Of a stretch of 23,169 nucleotides of DNA, positions 1-9,659 are shown piece by piece. Position 1 is the stretch's first letter; the number at the start of each line of letters is the position of its first letter. The translations under genes were made by a program, and so were the position numbers. The notes beneath the pieces are model-generated. The model was not told the DNA's origin and ran no database searches. It saw nothing but the letters and a program-made list of their open reading frames with translations. This DNA is from Firmicutes bacterium CAG:646. Its GTDB lineage: Bacteria; Bacillota; Clostridia; Lachnospirales; Lachnospiraceae. The stretch is taken from assembly GCA_000432335.1 (NCBI GenBank), contig HF995413.1, positions 28,863 through 52,031 on the forward strand. The letters are read 5' to 3'.

Positions 1-2
1 AG

Positions 3-3000
3 AAGGAATTTCGGCTGCTTACCCAGATTGTAGAACAGGATGGAGTGACGCAGGTGGAAAAGAGAGCTATGTGCAAAGAAGCAATGCCATTTTTGCAGAG
101 TCTGGAAAAAGCAGGCGCGCAGAAGCTTCCGGGCAGTTATGAAAATCTTGTCTGCAGGTACGAGGATGAGGCAGTGGTTTATCCTTTTCTTACCGGAATC
201 ACTCTGAATGGGAAAGTAAAAAGATGGGTGGAAGAAGAGCGGTTTGATAAAGTTGAAAAAGCGTTGAGAGAATTTTATGAGACGTATTTTCAGGACAGGA
301 GACGGGGAGTTTCCTATCAGACAGAAGAATTTTGTCGGGTATTTGGCAAGTATCCGGGAAAAGATTATTATGAATGTATTCAGCCGGCAAATGTGGATCT
401 GATCTGCGCCAATATCTTTTCGGAAGAGGATGGAAACAAGATTATTGATTATGAGTGGGTGTTTCCGTTCCTGGTACCAGTGCCTTTTATTATGTGGAGG
501 ATGATTCACGAATTGTATACACGGATACCGGCGCTGCATCGTTTTTGTCCGGAAGAACAGATGATGGAAAAATTTGAGATCCATTATTCTGATTATGAGA
601 TTTTTATGCAGTGGACGCTCCATTTTGTCTATGAATATGTGGGCAGCGACAGGATGGATGTTTACAGAAAACCGCGGATACCGGTGGATCTTTCAGCGAT
701 TGTCAGGGAAAAGCACAGAGAGACCCAGATGAACAGTAAATTATATTATGACTTGGGCAGTGGTCTCAGTGAACAGAATACTATGGAGAAGACAGTTTTT
801 CTGGAGAGAAACCGTTTCCAGATGACCTTTGATCTGAGTAAGATTCAGGGGATCAGAGGGCTGCGCTGGAATCCGGTGAAAGGCAGAATGTGTCGGATCC
901 AGATTGAAAAAGTTCAGTGCAGCAGTCATGTAACTTTGATTCCATGGGGAATGCATATACAGGAAGACCGGCAGACAACGGTATTTTTAACAGAAGAACC
1001 GGCGTTTTTCCTTTCCGTATGGGATCCCTCGGAGGTAGATAAGATTACCATTTATGGAAAGATAGAATTTCTTACGATGAGCGAACTGGAGACGGTGATC
1101 GCCCGGGAAGAGAAACGGAGAAAATCTGCTGAACAGGAGAAACAAAAACGGGAAGAAGAACGCCAGCAGAAAGAACGGGAAGCTGCAAGTGTACAGCGGG
1201 AAATCGTACCGGAAGGGAAAAAGGCAAAGCTTAAACGTCTGGTGAAGCGGGCTTTGGGAAGAACGGAGGTACCGCAGCCCTTGGAGGAAGTACCGGAGAT
1301 TTTGACCGCTTGTGTGGGAAATTCCGATCAGTTCCATTATGAGAAGAATAGCCTGAATCTGGCGGGATGGGCATTTGATACGAAATATCCGATGGAACGC
1401 CCGAGAATTGGATTTTATGCAAATGGAGAAAAAGTTCAGGAATATCCGTATGTTGTGATTTTCAGAAAAGATGTAGCGGAGGTTTTGCACAATCCGGCGG
1501 CAGAGTCCAGTGGTTTTGCATTTGTTGCTTCTATACAGACGCCAAAACCGTTAGAGGTATTTTTTGAGTACGATACAGAGGTAGGAACGGGACAGCTGCA
1601 TCTGGGGAGTATACCGGCGGATACGGATCGGAAGGAAGGAGAAGTTCTCATTTTTCCGGCTGGCGATCCCAGAAGTTTGGGAAATATCCGGTTTTTCCGT
1701 ATGCAGCACGTATTGGAAAAAGATAAGGCATATCCTCCACTACTCGGTCAGACGGCGGTGGATATTATTGTTCCTATATATAATGGGCTGGAATATTTTG
1801 ACAAGTTATTTGCAGGTATTGAGAAAACCCGTATGGCATATCGTTTGCTTCTGGTGGATGATAACAGTCCAGATCCTAAGGTCAGAGAATATCTGGAGCA
1901 GTATGCAGCTTCGGATTCCCGAGTGATTCTTTTGAGAAATGAAAAGAATATGGGATTTTTGCCGTCTGTAAATAAAGCGTTGGCTATGGTCGAGAATCAT
2001 GTGGCGCTGGTAAATACGGATGTGGAGGTGCCGGAAGAATGGCTGGAAAGACTGATGCTTCCGATTCTCACGAAAGATCGGGTGGCTACTTCTACTCCAT
2101 TTACTACTTGCGGGACAATCTGCAGTTTTCCCAATTTTTGTGAAGACAATCCTATTTTTGAGGGAATGCAGCTGCATGAAATCGATGATGTGTTCCGAAC
2201 CGTGAAGCCTCAATATCCGGTGATGCCCACAGGAATTGGATTTTGTATGGGAATGAATCTTCAGGCAATCCGAGAAGTGGGACTGCTGGATGAAGAGACC
2301 TTTGGAAAAGGTTACGGGGAGGAAAATGACTGGTGCCAAAGAGCCATCAAAGCAGGCTATGAAAATGTGCAGGTGGATAATCTGTTCGTATATCATAAGC
2401 ATGGAGGAAGCTTTACTTCAGAAGAAAAACAGAGACTTTTGGATAAGAATCTTCAGGCGTTGGCGGATAAGCATCCCAATTATAATCGGGATACGGCGGA
2501 ATACTGCCGAAGAGATCCAGCCAGAACCGTTCGTTTGTATGGAATGATGAAGCTTTTGGATCAAAAGTTGGAGGTTTCAACGATTGTTGCTTTTGACCAT
2601 AATCTGGGTGGCGGAGCCACGGAATATCTGGTGGAAAAGAAACGTCTCGCTCTGAAAGAGGGTTATCGCTTTATAACCATAAGATTTGATATTTATAGTA
2701 TGCAGTATTATCTGATCTATGAGTATAAGAAATATTATGCAGAGTGTTTTGCGAAGGAACTGGATGTAGTGCTTGGAGAAATCCAGCGTGTGGATGAAAT
2801 CTGGATCAATGAGTTGGTAACCTATCAGAATTTTTATGGTGTGTTAAAGAGGATTGTAGAGTTGAAGCAGGAACATCAGGCGCAGTTAAAGATGCTGCTT
2901 CATGATTTTTATTCCATTTGTCCAGCGGTCAATTTGATGAATGACAAAGGGGAGTATTGCGGGGCTGCCTGCGCCCAGGTATGCGATCGGTGTATTCCAG

Positions 3001-4703
3001 AAAACCGGAGCAATGCTTGTCTGGAATATGAGAGTGGAACTACGTGGAGACATCACTGGAGAGAATTTCTTACGAATTGTGATGAAATTTTAGCGTTCTC
3101 TGATGATACGGCGAGATTGTTTGAGAAGGTGTATCCTGACGTTTACCATCTGCGGGTGATTCCGCATAAGCCGCATTATCTGCCGGCTTTGAACAAACGG
3201 GCAAAAACAACTAAAACCTGGAATATAGGTTTATTGGGCGTTTTATGCTATAAAAAAGGTCTGGATGTAGTGAAAGAACTGGCGTCTTATATTGAAAAAG
3301 AGAACTTAAATATCCGGCTGAAATTAATAGGAACTTCGGACGAAGAGATAGACAGTCCGGTATTTTCTTTTACCGGAAGATATGGAAGAGAGGAGCTTCC
3401 ACGTCTGACGATGCAGGAAGATATAGATATTTTTTTAATACCAGCGATCTGGCCGGAGACCTTTTCCTATACGGCTTCCGAGGTGATGTCCATGCGGATG
3501 CCTCTTGCTGTATTTCCTATTGGCGCTCCAGTGGAGAGGGTGCAGCATTACGAGAAAGGGCTGATTCTTTCCGATACAGATCCGGAAAGAATCGTGAAGG
3601 AAATAACAGAATTTGCGGTTCAGACGTTGAAGATAGAAGATCTGCCAGTTCACGAAGAGAAAATTTTGTTTGTGGGAGAGGAAATTTCTTTTGCCTCCCG
3701 TTATCGTGTGGAGCATTTCAGAGAGCAGCTCTTTTATCAGGGATATGCCTCTGATTTTATTCAGATGGAAGACAGTGATGCGGTTTGTATGGAATACTAT
3801 AGAGCTCTGGTATTGTACCGCTGCAGTGATCTGGAAAAGGTATCTATTCTGATTCGGAAAGCGCATGAGGCAGGGCGTAGGGTATACTATGATATTGATG
3901 ATCTGATTTTTGATTATGATAGGATTTCCGGAATTCATTTTCTGAAAGGCAGTGAGTATCGGAATTTTGAAGAAATCACCAGAAAGATTTATCAGTGCAT
4001 GGAACAGTGCGACGGGTATTTTACCTCTACGTATACGCTGGCAGAAGAAATCCGCAGGGAATTCCCGGAAAAGAAAGTGGTCATCAATCGAAATTGTTCC
4101 AGTATGGAGATGCAGGTGTTGTCTCACGATGCAGTGGAACAGGTGGAAAAAGACGGGGAAAAGATTTATATCGGGTATTTCAGCGGATCGAAAACCCACG
4201 ATCAGGATTATGAGGTGGCGGAAGAAGCCTTGCAGTATGTAATGGAAAAATATCCGCAAGTGCATATTAAACTGGTTGGCGTTATGTCGGAGAAAAAGCT
4301 GAATCAGTTGAAAAATAGAGTGGAGAAGCTTCCGTTTATGGAGTGGCAGAAGCTGCCAGGTGTGATGGCGGGAATCGATATCAATCTGATGCCGCTGGAA
4401 GATACAGTTTTCCACTGCTGTAAGTCGGAAAATAAATGGATGGAAGCTGCGCTGGTAAAAGTGCCCAGCGTGATGAGCAGAAACCGGGAAATGGAACAGG
4501 TAATCGAAAATGGAAAAACAGCGTGGCTGTGCAGCAGTACCGAAGAGTGGATTCAGGCGCTGGAGACCCTGATCACAAACGTTAAGGCGAGAAAAGATAT
4601 GGGGGAGGCTGCTCATCGGGTAGTTATGGAGCGTTACATCACCCAGAATACCGGAAAGGATGCAAGAGAGGAATTACTATGCAGCGAGAGTTATTTGAAG
4701 TAG
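3..4703 (+). CDS. Giant multidomain glycosyltransferase with kinase-like lobe (5' end outside window)
   Basis: The frame is open from base 3 with no stop upstream, so the GTG at 45 is probably internal and the gene starts before the window. Residues below are counted from that GTG. Residues 30-200 look like the C-lobe of an aminoglycoside-phosphotransferase-type kinase: DLICAN (D118, N123) matches the HGDLxxxN catalytic loop and IIDYE (D135, E137) the metal-binding motif. Residues 343-405 are a highly charged predicted coiled coil. Residues 420-525 resemble a beta-sandwich with a GWAFD motif. Residues 571-790 are a GT2 domain (VDIIVPIYN, NTDVEV, GEENDW). Residues 845-1190 resemble a GT4 module with an E-x7-E pair (E1138, E1146) and a Cys cluster at 959-992. 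Residues 1205-1530 are a second GT4-like module with SENKWMEAA. Kinase plus coiled coil recalls WbdD, the chain-terminating kinase/methyltransferase of E. coli O8/O9a, so a methyltransferase may lie upstream. Expected role: cytoplasmic polymer assembly. The donor sugars are unknown. Confidence 0.85.
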   Translation, partial: KEFRLLTQIVEQDGVTQVEKRAMCKEAMPFLQSLEKAGAQKLPGSYENLVCRYEDEAVVYPFLTGITLNGKVKRWVEEERFDKVEKALREFYETYFQDRRRGVSYQTEEFCRVFGKYPGKDYYECIQPANVDLICANIFSEEDGNKIIDYEWVFPFLVPVPFIMWRMIHELYTRIPALHRFCPEEQMMEKFEIHYSDYEIFMQWTLHFVYEYVGSDRMDVYRKPRIPVDLSAIVREKHRETQMNSKLYYDLGSGLSEQNTMEKTVFLERNRFQMTFDLSKIQGIRGLRWNPVKGRMCRIQIEKVQCSSHVTLIPWGMHIQEDRQTTVFLTEEPAFFLSVWDPSEVDKITIYGKIEFLTMSELETVIAREEKRRKSAEQEKQKREEERQQKEREAASVQREIVPEGKKAKLKRLVKRALGRTEVPQPLEEVPEILTACVGNSDQFHYEKNSLNLAGWAFDTKYPMERPRIGFYANGEKVQEYPYVVIFRKDVAEVLHNPAAESSGFAFVASIQTPKPLEVFFEYDTEVGTGQLHLGSIPADTDRKEGEVLIFPAGDPRSLGNIRFFRMQHVLEKDKAYPPLLGQTAVDIIVPIYNGLEYFDKLFAGIEKTRMAYRLLLVDDNSPDPKVREYLEQYAASDSRVILLRNEKNMGFLPSVNKALAMVENHVALVNTDVEVPEEWLERLMLPILTKDRVATSTPFTTCGTICSFPNFCEDNPIFEGMQLHEIDDVFRTVKPQYPVMPTGIGFCMGMNLQAIREVGLLDEETFGKGYGEENDWCQRAIKAGYENVQVDNLFVYHKHGGSFTSEEKQRLLDKNLQALADKHPNYNRDTAEYCRRDPARTVRLYGMMKLLDQKLEVSTIVAFDHNLGGGATEYLVEKKRLALKEGYRFITIRFDIYSMQYYLIYEYKKYYAECFAKELDVVLGEIQRVDEIWINELVTYQNFYGVLKRIVELKQEHQAQLKMLLHDFYSICPAVNLMNDKGEYCGAACAQVCDRCIPENRSNACLEYESGTTWRHHWREFLTNCDEILAFSDDTARLFEKVYPDVYHLRVIPHKPHYLPALNKRAKTTKTWNIGLLGVLCYKKGLDVVKELASYIEKENLNIRLKLIGTSDEEIDSPVFSFTGRYGREELPRLTMQEDIDIFLIPAIWPETFSYTASEVMSMRMPLAVFPIGAPVERVQHYEKGLILSDTDPERIVKEITEFAVQTLKIEDLPVHEEKILFVGEEISFASRYRVEHFREQLFYQGYASDFIQMEDSDAVCMEYYRALVLYRCSDLEKVSILIRKAHEAGRRVYYDIDDLIFDYDRISGIHFLKGSEYRNFEEITRKIYQCMEQCDGYFTSTYTLAEEIRREFPEKKVVINRNCSSMEMQVLSHDAVEQVEKDGEKIYIGYFSGSKTHDQDYEVAEEALQYVMEKYPQVHIKLVGVMSEKKLNQLKNRVEKLPFMEWQKLPGVMAGIDINLMPLEDTVFHCCKSENKWMEAALVKVPSVMSRNREMEQVIENGKTAWLCSSTEEWIQALETLITNVKARKDMGEAAHRVVMERYITQNTGKDAREELLCSESYLK

Positions 4704-7141
4704 AAAAAGAGCGATTCGATCTGGTTGATAAAAGAATTTATCGGCTGCAGGGAACCTGGCCCAAGGAGTATGCAGTGACTGCCCTGTTGGACGGCAAAGA
4801 GGTTCCGGTGAAGATCAGCGAGCAGGAGCGGGTGAGCGCTCTGGAGCGTTTTAAAGATCTGGATCTGGTGGACGGCATGCGGATTCAGATGGAGGTGGAG
4901 CTTCCTGAGAATCTGGAACAGTATAAAAAGCTGACGATTCAGGGAGAGAATGGGGGTGACCGTTTTGTATGGTTTTCTGTCTCGGCTCGTCAGTTGGCGA
5001 GAAAGCAGGGAAAACCCCAGTATTTTCTTGAGAGTATTGAAATCGAACAGAAGGCGGGAATCTGTAGGGTGAGAGGCTGGGCGGCTTTCGGTCAGCCCCT
5101 GCAGATCCGTTTGGAGAGTAAGGACAGAAAGAAGATTCCCTGTGAGATTCAGAGAATGAAGCGGGTGGATGTGCAGAATCAGTTTCAGGAGGCGGAGATT
5201 GAAGAAAAATGTGGATTTTTCTTTGAATTGCATTATCAGGATCTGAAAGAGTTTTATCTGATCTTTGAGGCTGAGGGAGGAAGAACCCTTCGGCTCGTTC
5301 ATCTGCAGCCGGCGCTGGTGCTGGCGGAGAAGGCGGGAGGATATTACAAAAAAGGCTGCCGTTTTCTGAAACTTCATGGTGTGACTGCCCTTACAGGAAA
5401 GGTGATGGAGAAGCTTACCAAGGGAAGAAAGGAAAATATGGTATATTCCAAGTGGCTGCCCTGTCATCTTCCCACGAAAAAGGAACTGGAGCAGCAAAGA
5501 CAGGCAGAGTTTCCATGGAAGCCGCTGTTCAGCGTGGTGGTTCCTTTGTATAAAACGCCGGAAAAATATCTTCTCCGTCTGATTGAATCCATGAAAGAAC
5601 AGACGTATACCCACTGGGAACTGTGTCTTTCTGATGGCAGCAGAGAAAATTCTCCGATCCGGGAGCTTTTGGAGCAGGCGGTAAGGGAAGATGGAAGGAT
5701 TAAAGTGATCTCTCACAAGGAACCTTTGCAGATTTCTGAAAATACCAATGCGGCGATAGCGGCAGCGTCTGGGGAATATATTGTGTTTGCAGATCATGAT
5801 GATGAACTTTTGCCTCATGCGTTGTATGAGTGCGCGAAAGCATTGAATCAAAACAGGGAGCTGGAGGTACTTTATTCTGATGAGGACAAGATGTCCATGG
5901 ACGGGCACAAGTTTTTCCAGCCACATTTTAAGCCGGATTTTAATATTGATCTTCTGTGTACCGTGAATTATATCTGTCATCTTTTTGTAGCAAAAAAGAC
6001 ACTGATCGATCAGGTGGGAATGCTGAGAAAAGAGTTTGACGGAGCGCAGGATTATGATTTTATTTTTCGGTGTGTAGAAAGGGCTGGGGAGAAGAAAATC
6101 CATCATATTCCCAAGATTTTGTATCACTGGAGGAGTCATGAGGATTCTACTTCTGAGAATCCGGAAAGTAAGCTGTATGCTTTTGAGGCGGGCAAAAGAG
6201 CTGTTCAGGCTCATTATGACCGGATCGGTGTGCAGGCGCAGGTTTCCAAAGGAGAGTTTCTGGGGCTGTATCGAACGAAATTCCTGAGAGAAAAAGATCC
6301 GCTGATTTCTATTATTATCCCGAATAAGGATCATATTGATGATTTGAAACGGTGTATGGATGCCATTGAGAATCGTTCCACATACAGGAATTATGAATTT
6401 ATTATTGTGGAAAATAACAGTGAGGACCCGGAGACTTTTGCCTATTATCAGCAGTTGGAAACGGTCAATCCAAGAGTCCGTGTGGTGTACTGGAAGGGTA
6501 TTTTTAATTATTCTGCCATTAATAATTTCGGTGTGCAGTATGCCAAGGGGGAATATCTGCTGCTTTTGAATAACGATACGGAGATTATCAATGAGGATTG
6601 TCTGGAGGAGCTTTTGGGCTACTGTACCCGTTCGGATGTAGGAGCGGTGGGCGCCCGGCTGTATTATGAGGACGATACCATTCAGCATGCAGGAGTAGTG
6701 ATCGGTTTCGGAGGAATCGCAGGGCACTGTTTTGTACAGCAAAAGCGAGGATTTACAGGATATTGTCACCGGATCATTTGCGCGCAGGATTACAGTGCGG
6801 TGACGGCTGCCTGTATGATGGTGAAGCGGGAGGCTTACGAGAAAGTAGGCGGTTTGAGTGAAGAATTTGAAGTTGCTTTTAACGATATTGATTTTTGTCT
6901 GAAATTGGGAAGAGCGGGCTATCATATCGTATACAATCCTTATGCAGAGTTGTATCATTATGAATCGAAATCCAGAGGTCTGGAGGATACCCCGGAGAAG
7001 GTAGCTCGGTTCAACAGGGAAATTGCCATGTTTGAGAAACGATGGCCGGATATTCTGCGGGATGGAGATCCTTATTATAACCCGAATCTTACGTTGGACA
7101 GTCAGGATTTTTCTCTGAGACGAATCAAGAAAGGACGGTAA
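4679..7141 (+). CDS. Tandem GT2 glycosyltransferase with N-terminal accessory domain
   Basis: This 820-residue protein starts at an ATG that overlaps the preceding gene by 25 bases, with GAGAGGA just upstream, so the two are probably translationally coupled. Residues 1-260 are mostly beta and contain a VRGWAAFG segment like the GW-containing accessory domains of large polysaccharide glycosyltransferases; no catalytic motif is visible there. The first GT2 domain is about residues 283-500 (FSVVVPLYK, DHDDE at 372-376, YSDEDK, QDYDF at 457-461). The second is about 541-770 (ISIIIPNKD, NNDTE at 632-635, QHAG, FNDIDF, YHYESKSRG). Both keep DXD-like metal and nucleotide-sugar motifs, so both may be active. 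No membrane segment is evident; it should act in the cytoplasm on a lipid-linked acceptor. It is a paralogue of the protein at 16285-18117. Its proximity to rfbD makes rhamnose transfer plausible but unproven. Confidence 0.9.
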   Translation: MQRELFEVEKERFDLVDKRIYRLQGTWPKEYAVTALLDGKEVPVKISEQERVSALERFKDLDLVDGMRIQMEVELPENLEQYKKLTIQGENGGDRFVWFSVSARQLARKQGKPQYFLESIEIEQKAGICRVRGWAAFGQPLQIRLESKDRKKIPCEIQRMKRVDVQNQFQEAEIEEKCGFFFELHYQDLKEFYLIFEAEGGRTLRLVHLQPALVLAEKAGGYYKKGCRFLKLHGVTALTGKVMEKLTKGRKENMVYSKWLPCHLPTKKELEQQRQAEFPWKPLFSVVVPLYKTPEKYLLRLIESMKEQTYTHWELCLSDGSRENSPIRELLEQAVREDGRIKVISHKEPLQISENTNAAIAAASGEYIVFADHDDELLPHALYECAKALNQNRELEVLYSDEDKMSMDGHKFFQPHFKPDFNIDLLCTVNYICHLFVAKKTLIDQVGMLRKEFDGAQDYDFIFRCVERAGEKKIHHIPKILYHWRSHEDSTSENPESKLYAFEAGKRAVQAHYDRIGVQAQVSKGEFLGLYRTKFLREKDPLISIIIPNKDHIDDLKRCMDAIENRSTYRNYEFIIVENNSEDPETFAYYQQLETVNPRVRVVYWKGIFNYSAINNFGVQYAKGEYLLLLNNDTEIINEDCLEELLGYCTRSDVGAVGARLYYEDDTIQHAGVVIGFGGIAGHCFVQQKRGFTGYCHRIICAQDYSAVTAACMMVKREAYEKVGGLSEEFEVAFNDIDFCLKLGRAGYHIVYNPYAELYHYESKSRGLEDTPEKVARFNREIAMFEKRWPDILRDGDPYYNPNLTLDSQDFSLRRIKKGR

Positions 7142-7147
7142 TGAGTT

Positions 7148-8062
7148 ATGAAAGTATTTGTAACAGGTGTGGCAGGTCAGCTTGGCCATGATGTGATGAA
7201 CGAACTGGAAAAGAGAGGATATGAAGGTGTGGGAAGTGATATTGCATCGGAATATGCAGGGGTGCAGGATGGTTCTGCCGTAACGAAAATGCCTTACATC
7301 TCCCTGGATATCACTGACAAGGCGGCAGTGGAGCAGATTCTTTGTGAAGTACAGCCGGATGTAGTGGTACACTGCGCAGCGTGGACAGCGGTAGATCTGG
7401 CAGAGGATGACGATAAGGTGGAAAAAGTTCGCGCCATCAATGCGGGAGGAACAGAAAATATTGCGCTGGTTTGTAAGGAGCTGGACTGCAAAATGGTCTA
7501 TATCAGCACAGATTATGTATTTGACGGTCAGGGAACAGAACCCTGGGAGCCGGATTGTAAGGATTATCATCCCATCAGTGTATATGGAAGCACGAAGCTG
7601 GAGGGAGAGCTGGCAGTTGCAAATAATCTGGAAAAATACTTTATCGTTCGGATTGCGTGGGTATTTGGCGTTAACGGAAAGAATTTTATCAAGACAATGC
7701 TTAGTCTCAGCGAAAAATACGATACCATCCGTGTGGTGAATGATCAGATCGGAACGCCTACCTATACCTTTGATCTTGCCCGGCTTTTGGTGGATATGAT
7801 CGAGACAGAGAAATATGGCTATTATCACGCGACCAATGAGGGCGGTTATATTTCCTGGTATGATTTTACCTGCGAGATCTTCCGTCAGGCAGGAAAGGAC
7901 ACAAAGGTAATCCCGGTAACAACAGAAGAGTACGGTCTTTCCAAGGCAGCCAGACCGTTTAACAGCCGTCTGGATAAACGTAAGCTGGTGGAAAATGGAT
8001 TTGAACCGCTTCCTACCTGGCAGGATGCGCTGAGCCGCTATCTGAAAGTGATTCAGGGTTAG
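7148..8062 (+). CDS. rfbD: dTDP-4-dehydrorhamnose reductase
   Basis: RmlD/RfbD reduces dTDP-4-dehydro-L-rhamnose to dTDP-L-rhamnose with NAD(P)H, the last step of rhamnose donor synthesis. The 304-residue protein has the usual family length. It shows an N-terminal Rossmann motif (TGVAGQLGHD, residues 6-15), the NAG-TEN segment near 98-104, STDYVFDG (120-127), and the catalytic YxxxK as YGSTK (Y146, K150). It starts at ATG 7148, six bases after the previous stop, with AGGACGG upstream. RmlA, RmlB and RmlC are not in this window and must be encoded elsewhere. It indicates that at least one polymer made by this locus contains rhamnose. RmlB's product, dTDP-4-keto-6-deoxyglucose, is also the substrate of WecE at 15136, so the two share a precursor. 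Confidence 0.96.
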   Translation: MKVFVTGVAGQLGHDVMNELEKRGYEGVGSDIASEYAGVQDGSAVTKMPYISLDITDKAAVEQILCEVQPDVVVHCAAWTAVDLAEDDDKVEKVRAINAGGTENIALVCKELDCKMVYISTDYVFDGQGTEPWEPDCKDYHPISVYGSTKLEGELAVANNLEKYFIVRIAWVFGVNGKNFIKTMLSLSEKYDTIRVVNDQIGTPTYTFDLARLLVDMIETEKYGYYHATNEGGYISWYDFTCEIFRQAGKDTKVIPVTTEEYGLSKAARPFNSRLDKRKLVENGFEPLPTWQDALSRYLKVIQG

Positions 8063-8066
8063 CGTG

Positions 8067-9500
8067 ATGGGAAAAGAAAGAAAAGTTTTGGACAGAAAGG
8101 AAAGAGTCTGCGAGATCCTGTTTCTTGTACTGGTCTTTTGTTTTCTGTTTATCTGGGCGGCAAAGGCTCCTTTTAACTCTTCCCCGGATGAAGAAATGCG
8201 GTATCGGGTATCGGAATATATTATGAATCATGGCAGTTTGCCGGATGGAAGAGACCCGGAGATCCGCAATCCAAATTGGGGAATCTCCTATGCGTTTAAT
8301 CCGTATATCAGTTGTATTCTGGCAGCTCTTTTTGGAAAAGTAACCACACTGTTTACGGACAGTTTTCGGGCGTTGTATCTGAGTATGCGGCTGGTGAATG
8401 TGATTTTTGGAACATTGACAGCGTTTGTGGCTCTCAGGATCGGAAAGCGTTTGTTTGAGAAAGAGAAAGCCTGGTTTTTTACCGTGGCGGTTACGTTTCT
8501 TCCGGGAGCAGCCTTTCTTCATACGTATATGAATATGGATTCCGTAGCGCTCCTTTCTACCGCCTGGATTTTTTATTGCTGGGTTCGGGTGGTACAGGAA
8601 GGATGGACAGGAAAAATATGTATACAGTTGGGTTTCGCTATGTCCCTCTGTATCCATTCTTATTATAATAGCTATGGATTTTTGTTGTGCAGCGCAGTAT
8701 TTTTTGTGGGAAGCATGATGAAGGGGAATCAGAAACAGTGGGATTTCCCTCAGATGTGGAAAAAAGGGCTGTTAATGCTGGGAATTGTATTCTTGCTTTG
8801 CGGTTGGTGGTTTATCAGAAATGCCGTTCTGTATGACGGAGATATTCTGGGAATGGCGACTTCCAGCAAATATGCAGAACGGTATGCTATTGAAGAATTA
8901 AAACCTTCCAACCGGGCTACGCCCCAGTCTTTGGGGATGACCGTAGGGCAGATGTTTTTCTGGATACCGAGCGGCTGGAAATATAACTGGCTGGGCACAG
9001 TGGCAGCCAGCTTTGTAGGCACTTTTGGGTTTATGAAGATTTTTATGCCGGAACTATGGACGAAATCCTATCTGGTTTTTCTTGCGCTGGGAATTTTGGG
9101 TGTTATCCCTGTCTGGAAGAGAATCTTCTGTGTAGCCAGAAGTAAAGTGAGAGAAGAAAGAATAAAAAAAGAAGATGGGGTATGGATTACCCGGCAGTAT
9201 CGAAAAGCGAAAGTTTGGAATATGGAAAACTGGATGCGGATATGTCTTGCTCTGACAATCATTATTCCCGGCTTTTTGCTGATCTACTATGCTTACGCCA
9301 GTGACTTTCAGGCGCAGGGCAGATATCTTATGCCGGCTTTATTTCCGGTCATGTATTTTATGGTGCTGGGATATGGGAACTGGCTAGATAAGCTTGTGAA
9401 GAGTGATCGGGTGAAAAAATGGTTTTATCGTATTGCTTCTTTTGTTTGGGTGGCATCCTGCGTTATGGTATACTTGGTGGTATACGCACCGAATTATTGA
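8067..9500 (+). CDS. GT-C-type/DUF2142-like integral membrane glycosyltransferase
   Basis: This multi-pass membrane protein of about 477 residues has many hydrophobic helices. Its first TM (about residues 15-33) is followed by an extracytoplasmic loop with SSPDEEMRY (D and E near 41-43). An acidic pair in the first outer loop is the usual catalytic feature of GT-C enzymes such as PMT/ArnT, and DUF2142 proteins carry a similar P-x-DE. This fold transfers a sugar from a polyprenyl-phosphate carrier outside the membrane. ATG 8067 sits 8 bases after AGGG (8055-8058); an in-frame GTG at 8064 is an alternative. The upstream gene ends at 8062. It is the last gene of the first plus-strand operon. A polyprenyl-phosphate glycosyltransferase and a flippase-like pair lie nearby, which fits it being the terminal transferase. 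Substrate and acceptor cannot be read from the sequence. Confidence 0.82.
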   Translation: MGKERKVLDRKERVCEILFLVLVFCFLFIWAAKAPFNSSPDEEMRYRVSEYIMNHGSLPDGRDPEIRNPNWGISYAFNPYISCILAALFGKVTTLFTDSFRALYLSMRLVNVIFGTLTAFVALRIGKRLFEKEKAWFFTVAVTFLPGAAFLHTYMNMDSVALLSTAWIFYCWVRVVQEGWTGKICIQLGFAMSLCIHSYYNSYGFLLCSAVFFVGSMMKGNQKQWDFPQMWKKGLLMLGIVFLLCGWWFIRNAVLYDGDILGMATSSKYAERYAIEELKPSNRATPQSLGMTVGQMFFWIPSGWKYNWLGTVAASFVGTFGFMKIFMPELWTKSYLVFLALGILGVIPVWKRIFCVARSKVREERIKKEDGVWITRQYRKAKVWNMENWMRICLALTIIIPGFLLIYYAYASDFQAQGRYLMPALFPVMYFMVLGYGNWLDKLVKSDRVKKWFYRIASFVWVASCVMVYLVVYAPNY

Positions 9501-9575
9501 GAAAAGGGTGCTATTCAACAGTATACTATATGGCTGAACTGTTACAAAATATACCTTTTTATTTTTTTGAAGAAA

Positions 9576-9623
9576 TGTCACCATTTTTACTCTTATTTTT
9601 GCAATATTTCATCTAAAAATGGT
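9576..9623. repeat. Second hairpin in the convergent intergenic region
   Basis: ACCATTTTTA at 9580-9589 is the exact reverse complement of TAAAAATGGT at 9614-9623, a 10-bp stem with a 24-base loop. The left side extends to TGTCACCATTTTT (9576-9588), which is also the reverse complement of 9688-9700, part of the stronger hairpin downstream. It looks like a decayed or alternative terminator arm. No T-tract follows it on the plus strand. Apart from the two hairpins I see nothing in 9501-9741. Confidence 0.5.
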
Positions 9624-9659
9624 CTCATCGTATTGAAAAATATTACAAAAATGCAATTT

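Noticed and set aside
3435..4616. 393-codon minus-strand open frame
   Set aside because: Antisense to the GT4-like modules of the giant protein, with low-complexity composition and no motif.
4691..7828. Very long open frame on the minus strand (1045 codons) opposite the tandem-GT2 gene and rfbD
   Set aside because: It lies wholly antisense to two clear genes, has no recognisable domain, is rich in Ile, Leu, His and Arg as expected from the complement of this codon usage, and has no convincing ribosome site.
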